Source of the DNA: Microbacterium sp. SORGH_AS_0428
Lineage (GTDB): Bacteria; Actinomycetota; Actinomycetes; Actinomycetales; Microbacteriaceae
NCBI RefSeq assembly: GCF_031453615.1
Contig: NZ_JAVIZT010000001.1
Span: 2,542,001-2,606,000 of the forward strand
DNA length: 64,000 bases
Reading direction: 5' to 3'
Shown here: positions 16,788 through 25,811 of the stretch, piece after piece
Layout: each line of letters opens with the position of its first letter
How positions within the stretch are numbered: position 1 is the first letter of the stretch
Translations under genes and position numbers: made by a program
Notes under the pieces: generated by a model
Database searches by the model: none
Seen by the model: only the letters and a program-made list of their open reading frames with translations
Told to the model about the DNA's origin: nothing

Positions 16788-17816
16788 TCGCGGGCTCTCG
16801 GCCGTACGGATGCGCGCACGACGACCGGCATCTCCACGAGGTGGATGCCGGGCGGCGGCCCGTCCGGCTCGAGCAGGAGCTCGACCGCACGGCGGCCCAT
16901 CTCCTCGTGCGGCAACCCGATGGTGGTGAGGCCCGGACGCAGGTAGGCCGCGAGCTCGTCGTTGTCGAAGGAGACGAGCGACACGTCATCCGGGATGCCG
17001 AGGCCCGCCTCGGCCAGCGCCTGTGAGGCGCCGAAGGCCAGCCGGTCGTTGAGGCAGATGATCGCCTTCGGACGCTCGCCCTCCGCCACCAGCCGCGAGA
17101 TCACCTCGTGACCGCTCGCGGGCTCCCAGAGCCAGATGGACTCCGAGCGCGCGAGGCTCATACCGCGCTCGCGGAGGGTCTCGGACATGCCGCGGATGCG
17201 GGAGGCGACCGTCTCGGAGCGGAACACATCGCGTTCCGCCTCGGCGTCGTAGCCGAGCAGCACGATGCCCTCGGTGATGCCGGCGTCGGCGAGCAGCTCG
17301 ACCGCCCGCCGCCCGCCGGTCTCCTCGTCGGGGAGCACGCTGCAGGTGTGCACGTCGTTCGTCGCGTTGAGCATCACGATGCGCGTGCGGGAGGGCAGGG
17401 GCGGCACGAAGGTCTCCCGCGCCCGCATGGAGGCGAAGATGATGCCGTCGACCTGACGATCCAGCAGCGCCGAGACGGCTTCGACCTCGCGTTCCGGCTC
17501 GCCCGCCCGTCTCGGCGACCAGCACGACGTGCCCCGCAGCCTCCGCCGCTTCGAGCGACCCCTTGATGAGTCCGCTCGCAAAGCGGGTCGTGGCGACATG
17601 ATCGGAGACGAAGCCGATCGTGTGGGTCGTGTCGGTGCGCAGCGCCCTGGCGGCGACGTTCGGCCGATATCCGAGCTCGGACGCGGCGGCGTGCACGCGC
17701 TCATGGGCGTCGGCCGACAAGCGGGTGTCGGGGCGGCCGTTGAGGATCATCGACGCCGCGGACGGCGACAGCCCGGCTCTGCGCGCGACATCCGCAAGGG
17801 TGACTCGCTTGCCCAC
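16784..17816 (-). pseudogene. LacI-family regulator split by an apparent frameshift
   Basis: Residues of the helix-turn-helix (VTLADVARRAGLSPSAASMILNGRPD) start at a GTG (17816) with GAGGAGG seven bases upstream. That frame runs to about 17505. From there the LacI effector domain continues in another frame (EPEREVEAVSALLDRQVDGIIFASM to VVVRASVRPRARD, ending at 16784). Together they give about 343 residues, a normal LacI length. The joint is the tandem GCCC at 17501-17508, where one extra base, or a GGGC duplication on the coding strand, would explain the shift. It is divergent from the sugar ABC operon and presumably its repressor. It could be a real lesion or a sequencing error. Confidence 0.8.
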
Positions 17817-17859
17817 GCACACCTCCTCGAATGCTCCTCCAGCGTACGCGGAGCGGACA

Positions 17860-17919
17860 TTGACACTGGGGACCCAGTATGCGCACAATGTGCGTGCTAA
17901 ATCCATTCAGCACATGGAT
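17860..17919 (+). promoter_or_regulatory. Promoter with overlapping inverted repeats upstream of the ABC/GH cassette
   Basis: TTGACA (17860-17865) is followed after 18 bp by CACAAT (17884-17889), a fair sigma-70 pair. CGCACA/TGTGCG (17882-17894) is a perfect inverted repeat around one base that covers the -10 box. A second one, ATCCA/TGGAT with nine bases between, lies at 17901-17919. Their position fits repressor operators for the adjacent LacI gene product; which one is used is not known. Confidence 0.6.
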
Positions 17920-17990
17920 CGGCGAGAACATGACCCGATGTTCCCGTCATCCGCAGCCGTGTTTTGCACCACAGACAAAGGAGTCGCCCC

Positions 17991-19349
17991 ATGATCACGA
18001 CACCGCACCGCCGCCTGCGTCGCTCAGGGCCGGTCGCCCTGCTGGCGATCACCGGGCTCGCCGCAGCCGCGCTGACGGCCTGCGCCCCGGGGGCTGCCGC
18101 GCCGGCCGCCCAGAACGACGTCACCGTCTCGACCGAGCTCACCTCCGACCCGGTCGAGCTGACGATCGCCGACGAGACGGGCTTCCCGGTCACCGACAAG
18201 CTGACCGAGGAGTTCACCAAGCAGCATCCGAACGTGACCTTCACCATCACCCGTGACACGTTCCAGAACCTGACGGCCAACGCCCCCAAGCTGCTCGCGA
18301 GTGCGACACCGCCCGACCTCATCCGCCTCCCCACCCTGGGCGACACGGTGCGCGACGGTCTCGTCGCCAATCTCGACCCGTACTTCGACGCCTACGGCTG
18401 GGATGCGTGGCCCGCCTCGCAGCTCGCGCCGCTGCGGATGAGCGAAGACGGCATCCGCGGCTCGGGTTCGCTGTACCAGCTCGGGCTCGGCTACAGCATC
18501 ACCGGCATCTACATGAACGACAAGCTCGCCGCCCAGCTCGGGATCGACGCACCGCCGCAGACGCTCGCCGAGCTCGAGGACGACATGGCCAAGGCCAAGG
18601 CCGCCGGCATCCTGCCGATCATGGCCGGCGACAAGGACGGCGTCGTCAACTTCGTCGTCCAGGCGGCGATGAACCAGTACGTCGACAAGGACCAGTTCCT
18701 GTCGTGGATGTTCAACGAGCCGGGCGCCCGCTACGACGAAGAGGGCAACGTGAAGGGCGCCGAGCTCGTGCGCAAGTGGGCGGATGCGGGCTACTTCCCG
18801 TCCGACATCAACGCGATCGACTACTTCACCTTCACGAGCCGGTTCGGTGAGGGCGAGGGCCTGTTCACTTTCAACGGCAACTGGGAGGCGGCGAACTACC
18901 AGAAGGCGCTCGGCTCCGATGTGTCCTTCTTCCTCGTCCCGCCGGCCGAGGCCGGCGGCGACCACGTCGCGATGGGCGCGGCGAACTCGTTCTCCGTGGC
19001 GGCAGGGTCGGCGCACCTGAACGAGATCGTCTACTTCCTCAACTGGGTGCACACCGACCCCACCGCGCGCCAGATCATCGTCGATGTCACCGGTGCCTCG
19101 CCCGGCGGTGACCCCTCGCTCGAGCAGCCCAAGGTCGAGTCCGGCTCCCTCATCGAGGATGCGCTCGCGATGTCCGCACAGATCGGCGCCGAGAACGGCC
19201 AGGTCGACTTCATGGCGAACACGACCGCCGGCATCTACGCCGGATCGATCATCCCCGAGTCCCAGCTGCTGGTGACGAGCCAGATCACGGGCAAGGAGTT
19301 CGTGGACCGCGTTCAGGCGTTCTACGAGAAGGAGGTCGGCGGCAAATGA
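17991..19349 (+). CDS. ABC sugar transporter, solute-binding lipoprotein
   Basis: A 452-residue extracellular binding protein (cluster 1, MalE-like). The signal peptide ends in a lipobox (LTAC), so the mature protein is membrane-anchored. The body shows family features: FTKQHPNVTFTITRDTF early on, PPDLIRL, and a long C-terminal helical region. AAAGGAG precedes the ATG at a good distance. It leads a five-gene unit (binding protein, two permeases, GH32/68-like enzyme, serine hydrolase). No ATP-binding subunit is encoded, as usual for actinobacterial sugar importers that share an MsiK-type ATPase. The ligand is probably an oligosaccharide or glycoside. Confidence 0.9.
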   Translation: MITTPHRRLRRSGPVALLAITGLAAAALTACAPGAAAPAAQNDVTVSTELTSDPVELTIADETGFPVTDKLTEEFTKQHPNVTFTITRDTFQNLTANAPKLLASATPPDLIRLPTLGDTVRDGLVANLDPYFDAYGWDAWPASQLAPLRMSEDGIRGSGSLYQLGLGYSITGIYMNDKLAAQLGIDAPPQTLAELEDDMAKAKAAGILPIMAGDKDGVVNFVVQAAMNQYVDKDQFLSWMFNEPGARYDEEGNVKGAELVRKWADAGYFPSDINAIDYFTFTSRFGEGEGLFTFNGNWEAANYQKALGSDVSFFLVPPAEAGGDHVAMGAANSFSVAAGSAHLNEIVYFLNWVHTDPTARQIIVDVTGASPGGDPSLEQPKVESGSLIEDALAMSAQIGAENGQVDFMANTTAGIYAGSIIPESQLLVTSQITGKEFVDRVQAFYEKEVGGK

Positions 19350-20314
19350 CCGACCGTGCGGTCGCCGCTGTGGCGGCACCCCGACCCGACGGCAAAGCCG
19401 CGGCGACGACCGCACCCCCGCGCCGGGCCGCCGCCAAGGCGGCCGCCCGGCGCGGGACCCTCGCCGGTTGGCTCCTGCTGGTTCCGGCGCTGGCGGCTTA
19501 CGTGTCGTTCGTCGTCTGGCCCCTCATCCAGGGGGTGCAGTACTCGTTCTACGACTGGAACGGCATCGGCGTCGCCCGCTGGGTGGGCGTGGACAACTAC
19601 CTCACCGTCTTCACGGACCCCGACCTGCTCGGTGCCATCCGCAACGCCTTCGTGCTGATCGCGTTCTTCACGATCATCCCCGTGGGTGCGGGGCTCGTGC
19701 TCGCGACCCTCATCCGCGGACTGCGCTCCAAGGCATTCGCCGCTTCGGCGCAGACAGTGCTCTTCCTGCCGCAGATCATCCCGCTCGCCGCGGCGGGTAT
19801 CGCCTGGTCGTGGATGTACGCGCAGACCGGCGCCGTGAACCAGATCCTGGGATGGCTGGGCCTCGGGTGGATCACCCGCCCCTGGCTCGCCGACTACGGC
19901 ACCGCTCTTCCCGCTGTCGGTCTCATCGGATCCTGGGTGCTGACCGGGCTGTGCACCGTGCTGCTGCTCACCGGCCTGGGCAAGATCGACGTCTCGCTCT
20001 ACGAAGCGGTCCGGCTCGACGGGGCCGGGTGGTGGCGCGAGTTCTTCACCATCACCCTCCCGGGGCTGCGCCAGGAGATCGCCGTTCTCGTGACCGTCAC
20101 GGTCATCGCCGCGCTGTCCAGCTTCGACATCATCTACACCTCGACGCAGGGCGGGCCGGGCCGGGCCACCCTCGTGCCGGGCCTGTCCATCTTCCGCATC
20201 GGGTTCACCCAGAGCGACGTCGGTCTCGCATCCGCCTTCGGCATCGTGCTGATGGTGCTGGTGCTGGTCGTCGTCCTGCCCATCCAACGACTCTCGAGAG
20301 CGAGCGACGCGTGA
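19346..20314 (+). CDS. ABC sugar transporter permease, MalF type
   Basis: A 322-residue inner-membrane subunit with six predicted helices after a 38-residue Ala/Arg-rich cytoplasmic N-terminus. The EAA loop that contacts the ATPase is seen as YEAVRLDGAGWWREFFTITLP. The ATG overlaps the stop of the binding-protein gene (ATGA), so translation is coupled. It pairs with the next gene to form the translocation channel. Confidence 0.92.
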   Translation: MTDRAVAAVAAPRPDGKAAATTAPPRRAAAKAAARRGTLAGWLLLVPALAAYVSFVVWPLIQGVQYSFYDWNGIGVARWVGVDNYLTVFTDPDLLGAIRNAFVLIAFFTIIPVGAGLVLATLIRGLRSKAFAASAQTVLFLPQIIPLAAAGIAWSWMYAQTGAVNQILGWLGLGWITRPWLADYGTALPAVGLIGSWVLTGLCTVLLLTGLGKIDVSLYEAVRLDGAGWWREFFTITLPGLRQEIAVLVTVTVIAALSSFDIIYTSTQGGPGRATLVPGLSIFRIGFTQSDVGLASAFGIVLMVLVLVVVLPIQRLSRASDA

Positions 20315-21135
20315 TCGCCAGCCGCACCGAGCGAGTGCTCGGCTACCTCCTGCTCAGCATCGCGGTGATCGTCACCGTGCTTCCGCTGGTCAGCATGTTC
20401 TCCGCCGCTCTGCAGCCCGCCGATCGCAACCCGACCGGCCTCACCTGGCCGAGCGACCCGCAGTGGGGCAATTTCGCCACGGCGTTCGAAACGGGCCATG
20501 TCTGGCAGCTGATGGGCTCCAGCATGCTCATCGTGCTCGGAGTCGTGCCGGCGAGCCTGATCGCCGCCACCCTCGCCGGGTTCGCGCTCGGATCGCTCCA
20601 GGTCCGGTTCGGCCGCGGTGTGCTCGTGTTCTTCATCCTGGGCCTGACGATCCCGTTCGAAGCCCTCATCATCCCGCTTTATTACCAGGCGCAGTCGCTC
20701 GGCACCGTGAACACCCCGTGGGCCGTGATCTTCCCGCTCATCGGGTTGTACATGCCGTTCGGCGTGTTCTGGATGCGGGCTCACTTCATCAATGTGCCGA
20801 GGGAGCTCTCCGAGGCGGCCCGGGTGGACGGGGCATCGCTCTGGCGCGAGTTCCGCAGCATCCAGCTCCCGCTCGCGATGCCCGCGCTCTCCGCCCTCGC
20901 GATTCTGTTGTTCATCTGGACGTGGAACCAGTTCCTGCTGCCGGTCGTGCTCATCGCCGACCCGCTGCAGCGGACGGTCGCGGGTGCGCTGACCTTCTTC
21001 CAGGGGCAGTACTCGCTCAGCATCCCGCTGCTGAACGCGGGAGCGCTGATCATCATCACGCCTGCGGTCGTGCTCTTCCTCATCTTCCAGCGGCAGTTCA
21101 TCCGCGCGCTGGTGCAAGGCGCCGTCAAGGGCTGA
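20311..21135 (+). CDS. ABC sugar transporter permease, MalG type
   Basis: A 274-residue permease with six helices. The EAA loop is SEAARVDGASLWREFRSIQLP. It starts at a GTG overlapping the stop of the preceding permease (GTGA). With that subunit it forms the heterodimeric channel of a cluster-1 carbohydrate importer. Confidence 0.92.
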   Translation: MIASRTERVLGYLLLSIAVIVTVLPLVSMFSAALQPADRNPTGLTWPSDPQWGNFATAFETGHVWQLMGSSMLIVLGVVPASLIAATLAGFALGSLQVRFGRGVLVFFILGLTIPFEALIIPLYYQAQSLGTVNTPWAVIFPLIGLYMPFGVFWMRAHFINVPRELSEAARVDGASLWREFRSIQLPLAMPALSALAILLFIWTWNQFLLPVVLIADPLQRTVAGALTFFQGQYSLSIPLLNAGALIIITPAVVLFLIFQRQFIRALVQGAVKG

Positions 21136-21166
21136 GCCGCCCTTGCCCATTCACGAGGAGAACTCT

Positions 21167-22123
21167 GTGACGTTCACGCTGCCCGACCACTGGGTCTGGG
21201 ACTTCTGGTTCGCCCGCGACGGCGACACCCACCACATGTACTACCTGCAGGCGCCGACCTCGCTCGGCGATCCGGATCTGCGCCACCGCAATGCGACGAT
21301 CGGTCACGCCACCTCCACCGACCTGCGCACCTGGGCCGTGCACGGCACGGTGCTGCGGCCATCGGGCGGGGAGACGCCGGACGCGACGGCCACGTGGACG
21401 GGCAGCGTCGTCCGCGAGGCGCACACATGGCGCATGTTCTACACGGGTTCGCGCTTCCTCGATCCCGCGGCGCAGACGAACGTGGAGACGGTTCTGGCCG
21501 CATCCGCGTCGGAGCCGGGCGCATGGACGAAGGACGCCTCGGTCGTCGTCGCTGCGGATCCGCGATGGTACGAGACGCTCGGCGACGGTACCTGGCACGA
21601 ACAGGCGTGGCGCGACCCCTGGGTCTTCGCCGATCCCGCCGGGGACGGATGGCACATGCTCGTCACCGCGCGCGCCCTGGGCGATGGCGACCGCGACACC
21701 GGGGTGATCGGCCACGCCCGCTCGGATGACCTGTCGCACTGGCAGGTGTGTCCGCCGCTCAGCGTCGCGGGCGCGGGCTTCGCGCACCTCGAAGTCCCGC
21801 AGCTCGTGCAGATCGACGGCCGATGGGCGCTCATCTTCTCGTGCGATTCCGCACACCTGGCCGGTGCGCGCAGCGGTGCGCGGGGCGGGATCTGGGCGGT
21901 GGCCCTCGACGATCCGCTCGGGCCCTACCCGGTGGAGCGGGCCGTGCTCGTCGCGAGCGAGAAGCTCTACAGCGGCCGCATCACGCAGGATGCGGCCGGG
22001 CGCGACGTGATGCTCGCGTTCGAGAACATCGGCACGGACGGCGCCTTCGTGGGCGCTCTGTCCGATCCGCTTCCGGTGCGCTGGGAGAACGACCGTCTCA
22101 TCGTGGAGGAGACCGCAGCATGA
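21167..22123 (+). CDS. Five-bladed beta-propeller glycosidase, GH32/GH68-like
   Basis: A 318-residue protein without signal peptide. WDFWFARDGDTHHMYYLQAP at residues 11-30 matches the first blade of clan GH-J enzymes, with Asp12 as likely nucleophile. WRDPWVF (148-154) is the conserved RDP motif, and Glu209 in HLEVPQL is a candidate acid/base. Clan GH-J enzymes act on fructosyl bonds in sucrose, fructans or levan. GH43/GH62-type propellers are the alternative. The GTG at 21167 has GAGGAG seven bases upstream, 31 bp after the permease stop. The cytoplasmic location means the transporter must deliver the intact sugar. Confidence 0.75.
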   Translation: MTFTLPDHWVWDFWFARDGDTHHMYYLQAPTSLGDPDLRHRNATIGHATSTDLRTWAVHGTVLRPSGGETPDATATWTGSVVREAHTWRMFYTGSRFLDPAAQTNVETVLAASASEPGAWTKDASVVVAADPRWYETLGDGTWHEQAWRDPWVFADPAGDGWHMLVTARALGDGDRDTGVIGHARSDDLSHWQVCPPLSVAGAGFAHLEVPQLVQIDGRWALIFSCDSAHLAGARSGARGGIWAVALDDPLGPYPVERAVLVASEKLYSGRITQDAAGRDVMLAFENIGTDGAFVGALSDPLPVRWENDRLIVEETAA

Positions 22124-23283
22124 TCGAGATCAACGGGCACATCGCCCCGGGCTTCGAGGCGATCGGCGACGCCTTCGCGGCGGCGTTCGACGGGCTTCCG
22201 CGGATGGGGGGCGCTCTGGCGATCCGCGTGGATGGTCGCAGCGTCGTCGACCTCTGGGCCGGCTCCGCAGACGCGCGTATCCACCGGCCCTGGGAACGCG
22301 ACACCCCGTCGGTGGTCTTCTCCTGCTCGAAGGGACTGATGTCGATCCTCGTCGCGCGGCTCGCCGCATCCGGACAGGTCGATCTGGACAGCCCCCTGGC
22401 CGCTCTGTGGCCGGAGTTCGGCCAGCACGGCAAGGACGCGGTGACGGTCGGTGACGCGCTGGCCCACCGCGCGGGGGTGCCGGCGCTCAGCCGGGACCTC
22501 ACGACCGAGGACCTGCTCGACTTCGACCGCGTCGCCGCGCTGCTCGCGGCGCAGGAGCCGCTGTGGAAGCCCGGCCAGGCATGGGCGTACCACGCGTTGA
22601 CCCACGGCTGGATCTCGGGTGAGATCGTGCGCCGTGCGAGCGGTGTCGCCCCCGCCGACGCGTTCCGCGAGATGGCCGATCTGCTCGGTGCGGATGCGTG
22701 GCTCGGGCTGCCGGCCGAGCGCGCCGGCTCGGCCGCGCACCTGTTCGTCGGTGCCACCCTCCAGGGGCTCGTGGCGCAGCAGGCCGCTCAGCGCGCACCC
22801 GGAGCCGTCGACTGGGGCGACCGCGCCATGACCCTCGGCGGCGCGTTGCCGCCCACTCTCGTCGGCGAGGCGGAGGGCTTCAACACGCCGGCGGTGCAGG
22901 CCGCCGTCATCCCGGGCGCCGGGGTCGTCGCGACGGCGCGCGCCGTCGCCGCGATGTGGTCGGCGACCGTGGCGGAGACCGACGGGGTGCGGCTGATCGA
23001 TGACGACACCGTCGTGGCCGCCACGCGCGAGCGCACGGCGGGCGCGCCGTTCTTCGACGCGCCGGCGCCATGGCCGCGCTGGGGTGCCGGGTTCCAACTC
23101 GACTCCGAGGCGCGGCGCTACCTCGGACCGTCGAGCTTCGGTCACGACGGCGCGGGCGGGCAGGTCGCGTTCGCCGATCTCGACAGCAGGGTCGGATTCT
23201 CGTTCGTCACCAACTGGATGGAGGCCGTCGACGATCACCGGGCGACGCGGATCGTGGACGCGCTCCGCGAGGTCGTGGCCTAG
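22120..23283 (+). CDS. Serine hydrolase of the beta-lactamase/family VIII esterase group
   Basis: A 387-residue protein with the class C beta-lactamase fold. SCSK at 68-71 is the SxxK nucleophile motif, Tyr157 (AYHA) fits the catalytic tyrosine, and GHDGAGG near the C-terminus stands where beta-lactamases have KTG. The loss of a true KTG and of YxN is typical of esterases of this fold (EstB-like) rather than drug-inactivating enzymes. No signal peptide is visible. The ATG overlaps the stop of the glycosidase gene (ATGA), which ties it closely to sugar metabolism, perhaps as a de-esterifying enzyme. It converges on the PBP5-like gene with a 4-bp overlap of stops. Confidence 0.8.
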   Translation: MIEINGHIAPGFEAIGDAFAAAFDGLPRMGGALAIRVDGRSVVDLWAGSADARIHRPWERDTPSVVFSCSKGLMSILVARLAASGQVDLDSPLAALWPEFGQHGKDAVTVGDALAHRAGVPALSRDLTTEDLLDFDRVAALLAAQEPLWKPGQAWAYHALTHGWISGEIVRRASGVAPADAFREMADLLGADAWLGLPAERAGSAAHLFVGATLQGLVAQQAAQRAPGAVDWGDRAMTLGGALPPTLVGEAEGFNTPAVQAAVIPGAGVVATARAVAAMWSATVAETDGVRLIDDDTVVAATRERTAGAPFFDAPAPWPRWGAGFQLDSEARRYLGPSSFGHDGAGGQVAFADLDSRVGFSFVTNWMEAVDDHRATRIVDALREVVA

Positions 23284-24629
23284 TCGCCGCCCAGCTGTCC
23301 CGGGTGGGTGAGCCGCCACCACTCGGTCGGCGGCTCGATGTCGCCCGACACGACGACGTCGGCCGTCGTGGTGTTCGGCCCCGCGGTCCAGGTGATGGTG
23401 CCGACGACCTCGCCGTCGGTGTACGTCGTGGGCTCGGAGACGTCCATGTCGACCGTGATCGCGGTGTCCGACCAGGTCAGGATGCTGGGGGTCGAGGCGA
23501 CGACCAGCGCCGCACGTGAACCCCAGCGGGTGGAGAGGGTGCCGATCTGCTGCCCCTCCTCGGCGAGCTGCACCGCGTGGAACCCCTCACGGATGCTCTG
23601 CAGCTGCGCACGCACGACGCTGTCCACGGTGCTGCGGGAATACACGCCGAGCACGACGCCGGTGATGTGCAGCGGCTCGCCGATTCCGACATCCAGGGTC
23701 GACGTGTACAGCAGGTTGTAGTTGTCGGGCCCCAAGTTCCCCGTCTTGAGGCCGGTGATCCCATCGACGCCCAAGAGGTTGTTGGTGTTGCTCACGGTGC
23801 CGAGATCTCCCAGCGAGGCGGACGGCATCGCCGTGATCGCGGCGATGGTGGGCTCGGATGCGGCCAGCTTGCCGAGGGTGATGAGGTCGCCGGGCGTGCC
23901 GGTGTTGCTCGCGCTGATCCCCGTGGGCTCCACGATCGTGGTGCCGGTCATCCCGTGGGCGTCGAGCCAGGCGCGCGCGGCCGCGACGAATCCGCTGCGC
24001 GAGCCGAACGCCCAGGTGGAGACGGCGTCTGCGTAGTTGCTCGCGGAGGGAAGCAGCATCGCGGTGAGCGCATCGCGCAGCGACATCGAACTGCCGGTCG
24101 GCATCGCGAGGATCGTCGCGCCCTGCACGTAGTAATCGTCGTACAGGTCATGGTCGGCCTTCGAGAACGTGATCGTGGGCCCGGGGTCGTCCGGCCCGCT
24201 CAGCGGTGACGCGTCGAGCACCACGAGCGCCGTGATGAGCTTGCTGACGCTCGCCAGCGGGCGGGCGTCATCACCGCCGCTCGAGGTCCAGATGCCGCTG
24301 GCTCCCGCGCCGAGGTAGGCGTCTGCGCCCGATACGCTCAGCGCCGACGCGCCCTCCGTCGGCATCGCGATACCGGTCGGTCCGGGCGTCGACACCGAGG
24401 GCTTCTCCGCCGTCATCACCGGGGCGGGCAGGGGCGCAGTCAACGCCCAGATCGCGTATCCGCCGCCCGCCGCGAGGGGGAGCGCCACGAGGATCAGCAG
24501 CACGATCGCCACGATCCAGCGGCGCCGGCGACGCGCCCGGCGATCGACGGGGAGCGGCTCGTCCGCGCCGGCGTCGAGCAGCTCGGCGAACGGGACCAGC
24601 TGATCGGTCGGGTCGTCGTGCGTCGTCAT
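23280..24629 (-). CDS. D-alanyl-D-alanine carboxypeptidase-like protein (PBP5/DacC family)
   Basis: A 449-residue membrane-anchored protein. An Arg-rich stretch (30-38) precedes one transmembrane helix (39-63), leaving the rest outside the cell. The SxxK motif is SVSK (127-130) and KTG is at 295-297 (GLKTG). The middle SxN motif reads SAS followed by Asn (195-198), so the usual Asn is replaced or shifted. The family trims the terminal D-Ala of peptidoglycan stem peptides. The long C-terminal part (about 300-449) has beta-rich repeats like the extra domain of PBP5. The start is ATG 24629; an in-frame ATG at 24671 would add 14 residues. Confidence 0.82.
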   Translation of the reverse strand: MTTHDDPTDQLVPFAELLDAGADEPLPVDRRARRRRRWIVAIVLLILVALPLAAGGGYAIWALTAPLPAPVMTAEKPSVSTPGPTGIAMPTEGASALSVSGADAYLGAGASGIWTSSGGDDARPLASVSKLITALVVLDASPLSGPDDPGPTITFSKADHDLYDDYYVQGATILAMPTGSSMSLRDALTAMLLPSASNYADAVSTWAFGSRSGFVAAARAWLDAHGMTGTTIVEPTGISASNTGTPGDLITLGKLAASEPTIAAITAMPSASLGDLGTVSNTNNLLGVDGITGLKTGNLGPDNYNLLYTSTLDVGIGEPLHITGVVLGVYSRSTVDSVVRAQLQSIREGFHAVQLAEEGQQIGTLSTRWGSRAALVVASTPSILTWSDTAITVDMDVSEPTTYTDGEVVGTITWTAGPNTTTADVVVSGDIEPPTEWWRLTHPGQLGGD

Positions 24630-24696
24630 CTCGGGCCCCCATCCCTCGCGCGCAGCACCATCCTGCCGCATCCGGCGCGGGAGCGGTGCCGCGCAC

Positions 24697-25629
24697 TCAG
24701 CCGCGGACGGCGGCGCGCAACGGGTCGGTCACGCCGTCGATGCAGGCGTAGCGCGCGATGTCCCACCCGGCCAGCTCCGCGCCGGCGCGATACGCGGCCT
24801 CGAAGAAGTCGAGCGCGGCCTGTTGCGCGTCACCCGTCTCCTGGGCGCGCGCGAGCGGATACACGGCGAGGTGCGAGGTGCCGCGGTCCAGCCACTGCGC
24901 TCCGTCCGGGAGCGGGCGCTGGGCGATGCCCGCCGGCTCCGGTGACGTGTAGGAGTAGAACGCGGGCTCCGGCACGCTCGCATCGCCGAACCAGAAGCCC
25001 GACGAGACCACCTCTCGCGAGTATGCCTCGCGAGTGACGCTGTCGGCCTGGTCGGTGTGCGGCACGACGGTGTCGGAGAAGCGCGTCGCGGCGATGTCGA
25101 ACGTGTGCCAGAAGTGATGCACGGGACTCGTCTTGCCGCTGAAACGACCGCAGAACTCCTCGAGCACGAGACCGGCATCCGACAGCAGCCGCCAGTATGC
25201 CGTGACGGATGCGGGGTCGTACGCGTCGTGCTCGGTGTCGTCGCGGAACGGGCGAGCGGCGTCGGGCAGGTCGAACGGCGTCGCCGCGAGGATCGGCGTG
25301 GTGTCGATGCCGGCGCCCTCGAGGGCCCGGACGACGTGAGCGTGGAAGTCTGCGACGGAGAGCCCCGGCAACGAGAACGACGTGCGCACGCCATCGCTCG
25401 TCGCCACTTCCAGGCGGTGATCGATGAAGTCGAAGTCGACCGCGAAGGCCGGGTCCGTGCCCATCGGACGCGTCGTGATCCCGGTGCCGGTGAGGTGGAA
25501 CGGGACGTTCCACCAATGGTTGCGTCGCACGCTACGCGCGAGTCGCAGTTTGCCGACGAGCTGCACGAAACGGTGCAGAGTCTCTTTCGTCGGCTGCCAG
25601 TGGTCGTAGGGCAGACGCGCCTCGAGCAT
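24697..25629 (-). CDS. DUF5996 family protein
   Basis: A 310-residue cytoplasmic protein recognised as DUF5996 by its N-terminal block (YDHWQPTKETLHRFVQLVGKLRLA, then NHWWNVPFHLTGTGITTRP) and a His/Trp-rich centre (HHFWHTFDIAATRFS). The family has no established function. Conserved His and Trp residues suggest a ligand or metal site. GGAAGGGG lies 5-8 bases before the ATG at 25629, which settles the start; upstream in-frame starts lack such a site. It is divergent from a flavin monooxygenase gene, 182 bp away. Confidence 0.8.
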   Translation of the reverse strand: MLEARLPYDHWQPTKETLHRFVQLVGKLRLARSVRRNHWWNVPFHLTGTGITTRPMGTDPAFAVDFDFIDHRLEVATSDGVRTSFSLPGLSVADFHAHVVRALEGAGIDTTPILAATPFDLPDAARPFRDDTEHDAYDPASVTAYWRLLSDAGLVLEEFCGRFSGKTSPVHHFWHTFDIAATRFSDTVVPHTDQADSVTREAYSREVVSSGFWFGDASVPEPAFYSYTSPEPAGIAQRPLPDGAQWLDRGTSHLAVYPLARAQETGDAQQAALDFFEAAYRAGAELAGWDIARYACIDGVTDPLRAAVRG

Positions 25630-25811
25630 GCGGACCCCTTCCGGGGGACGGATGCGGCCGCCGTGGCCGCGATGTCGTGCTTCGAGCATGGCATCCCGGC
25701 CGTGCGTCACGGGTGGAGGACGCCTCGACACCTGTCGGAGCAGTGCGGCCCCATCCGTTCCTATCGTCGTCGCACAGGCCACGTCTCGCGATCTCGGAAA
25801 GGACATCGGAC

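Noticed and set aside
22120..23283. Beta-lactamase conferring drug resistance
   Set aside because: No signal peptide, no KTG or YxN motif, and tight coupling to a sugar enzyme; an esterase is more likely.
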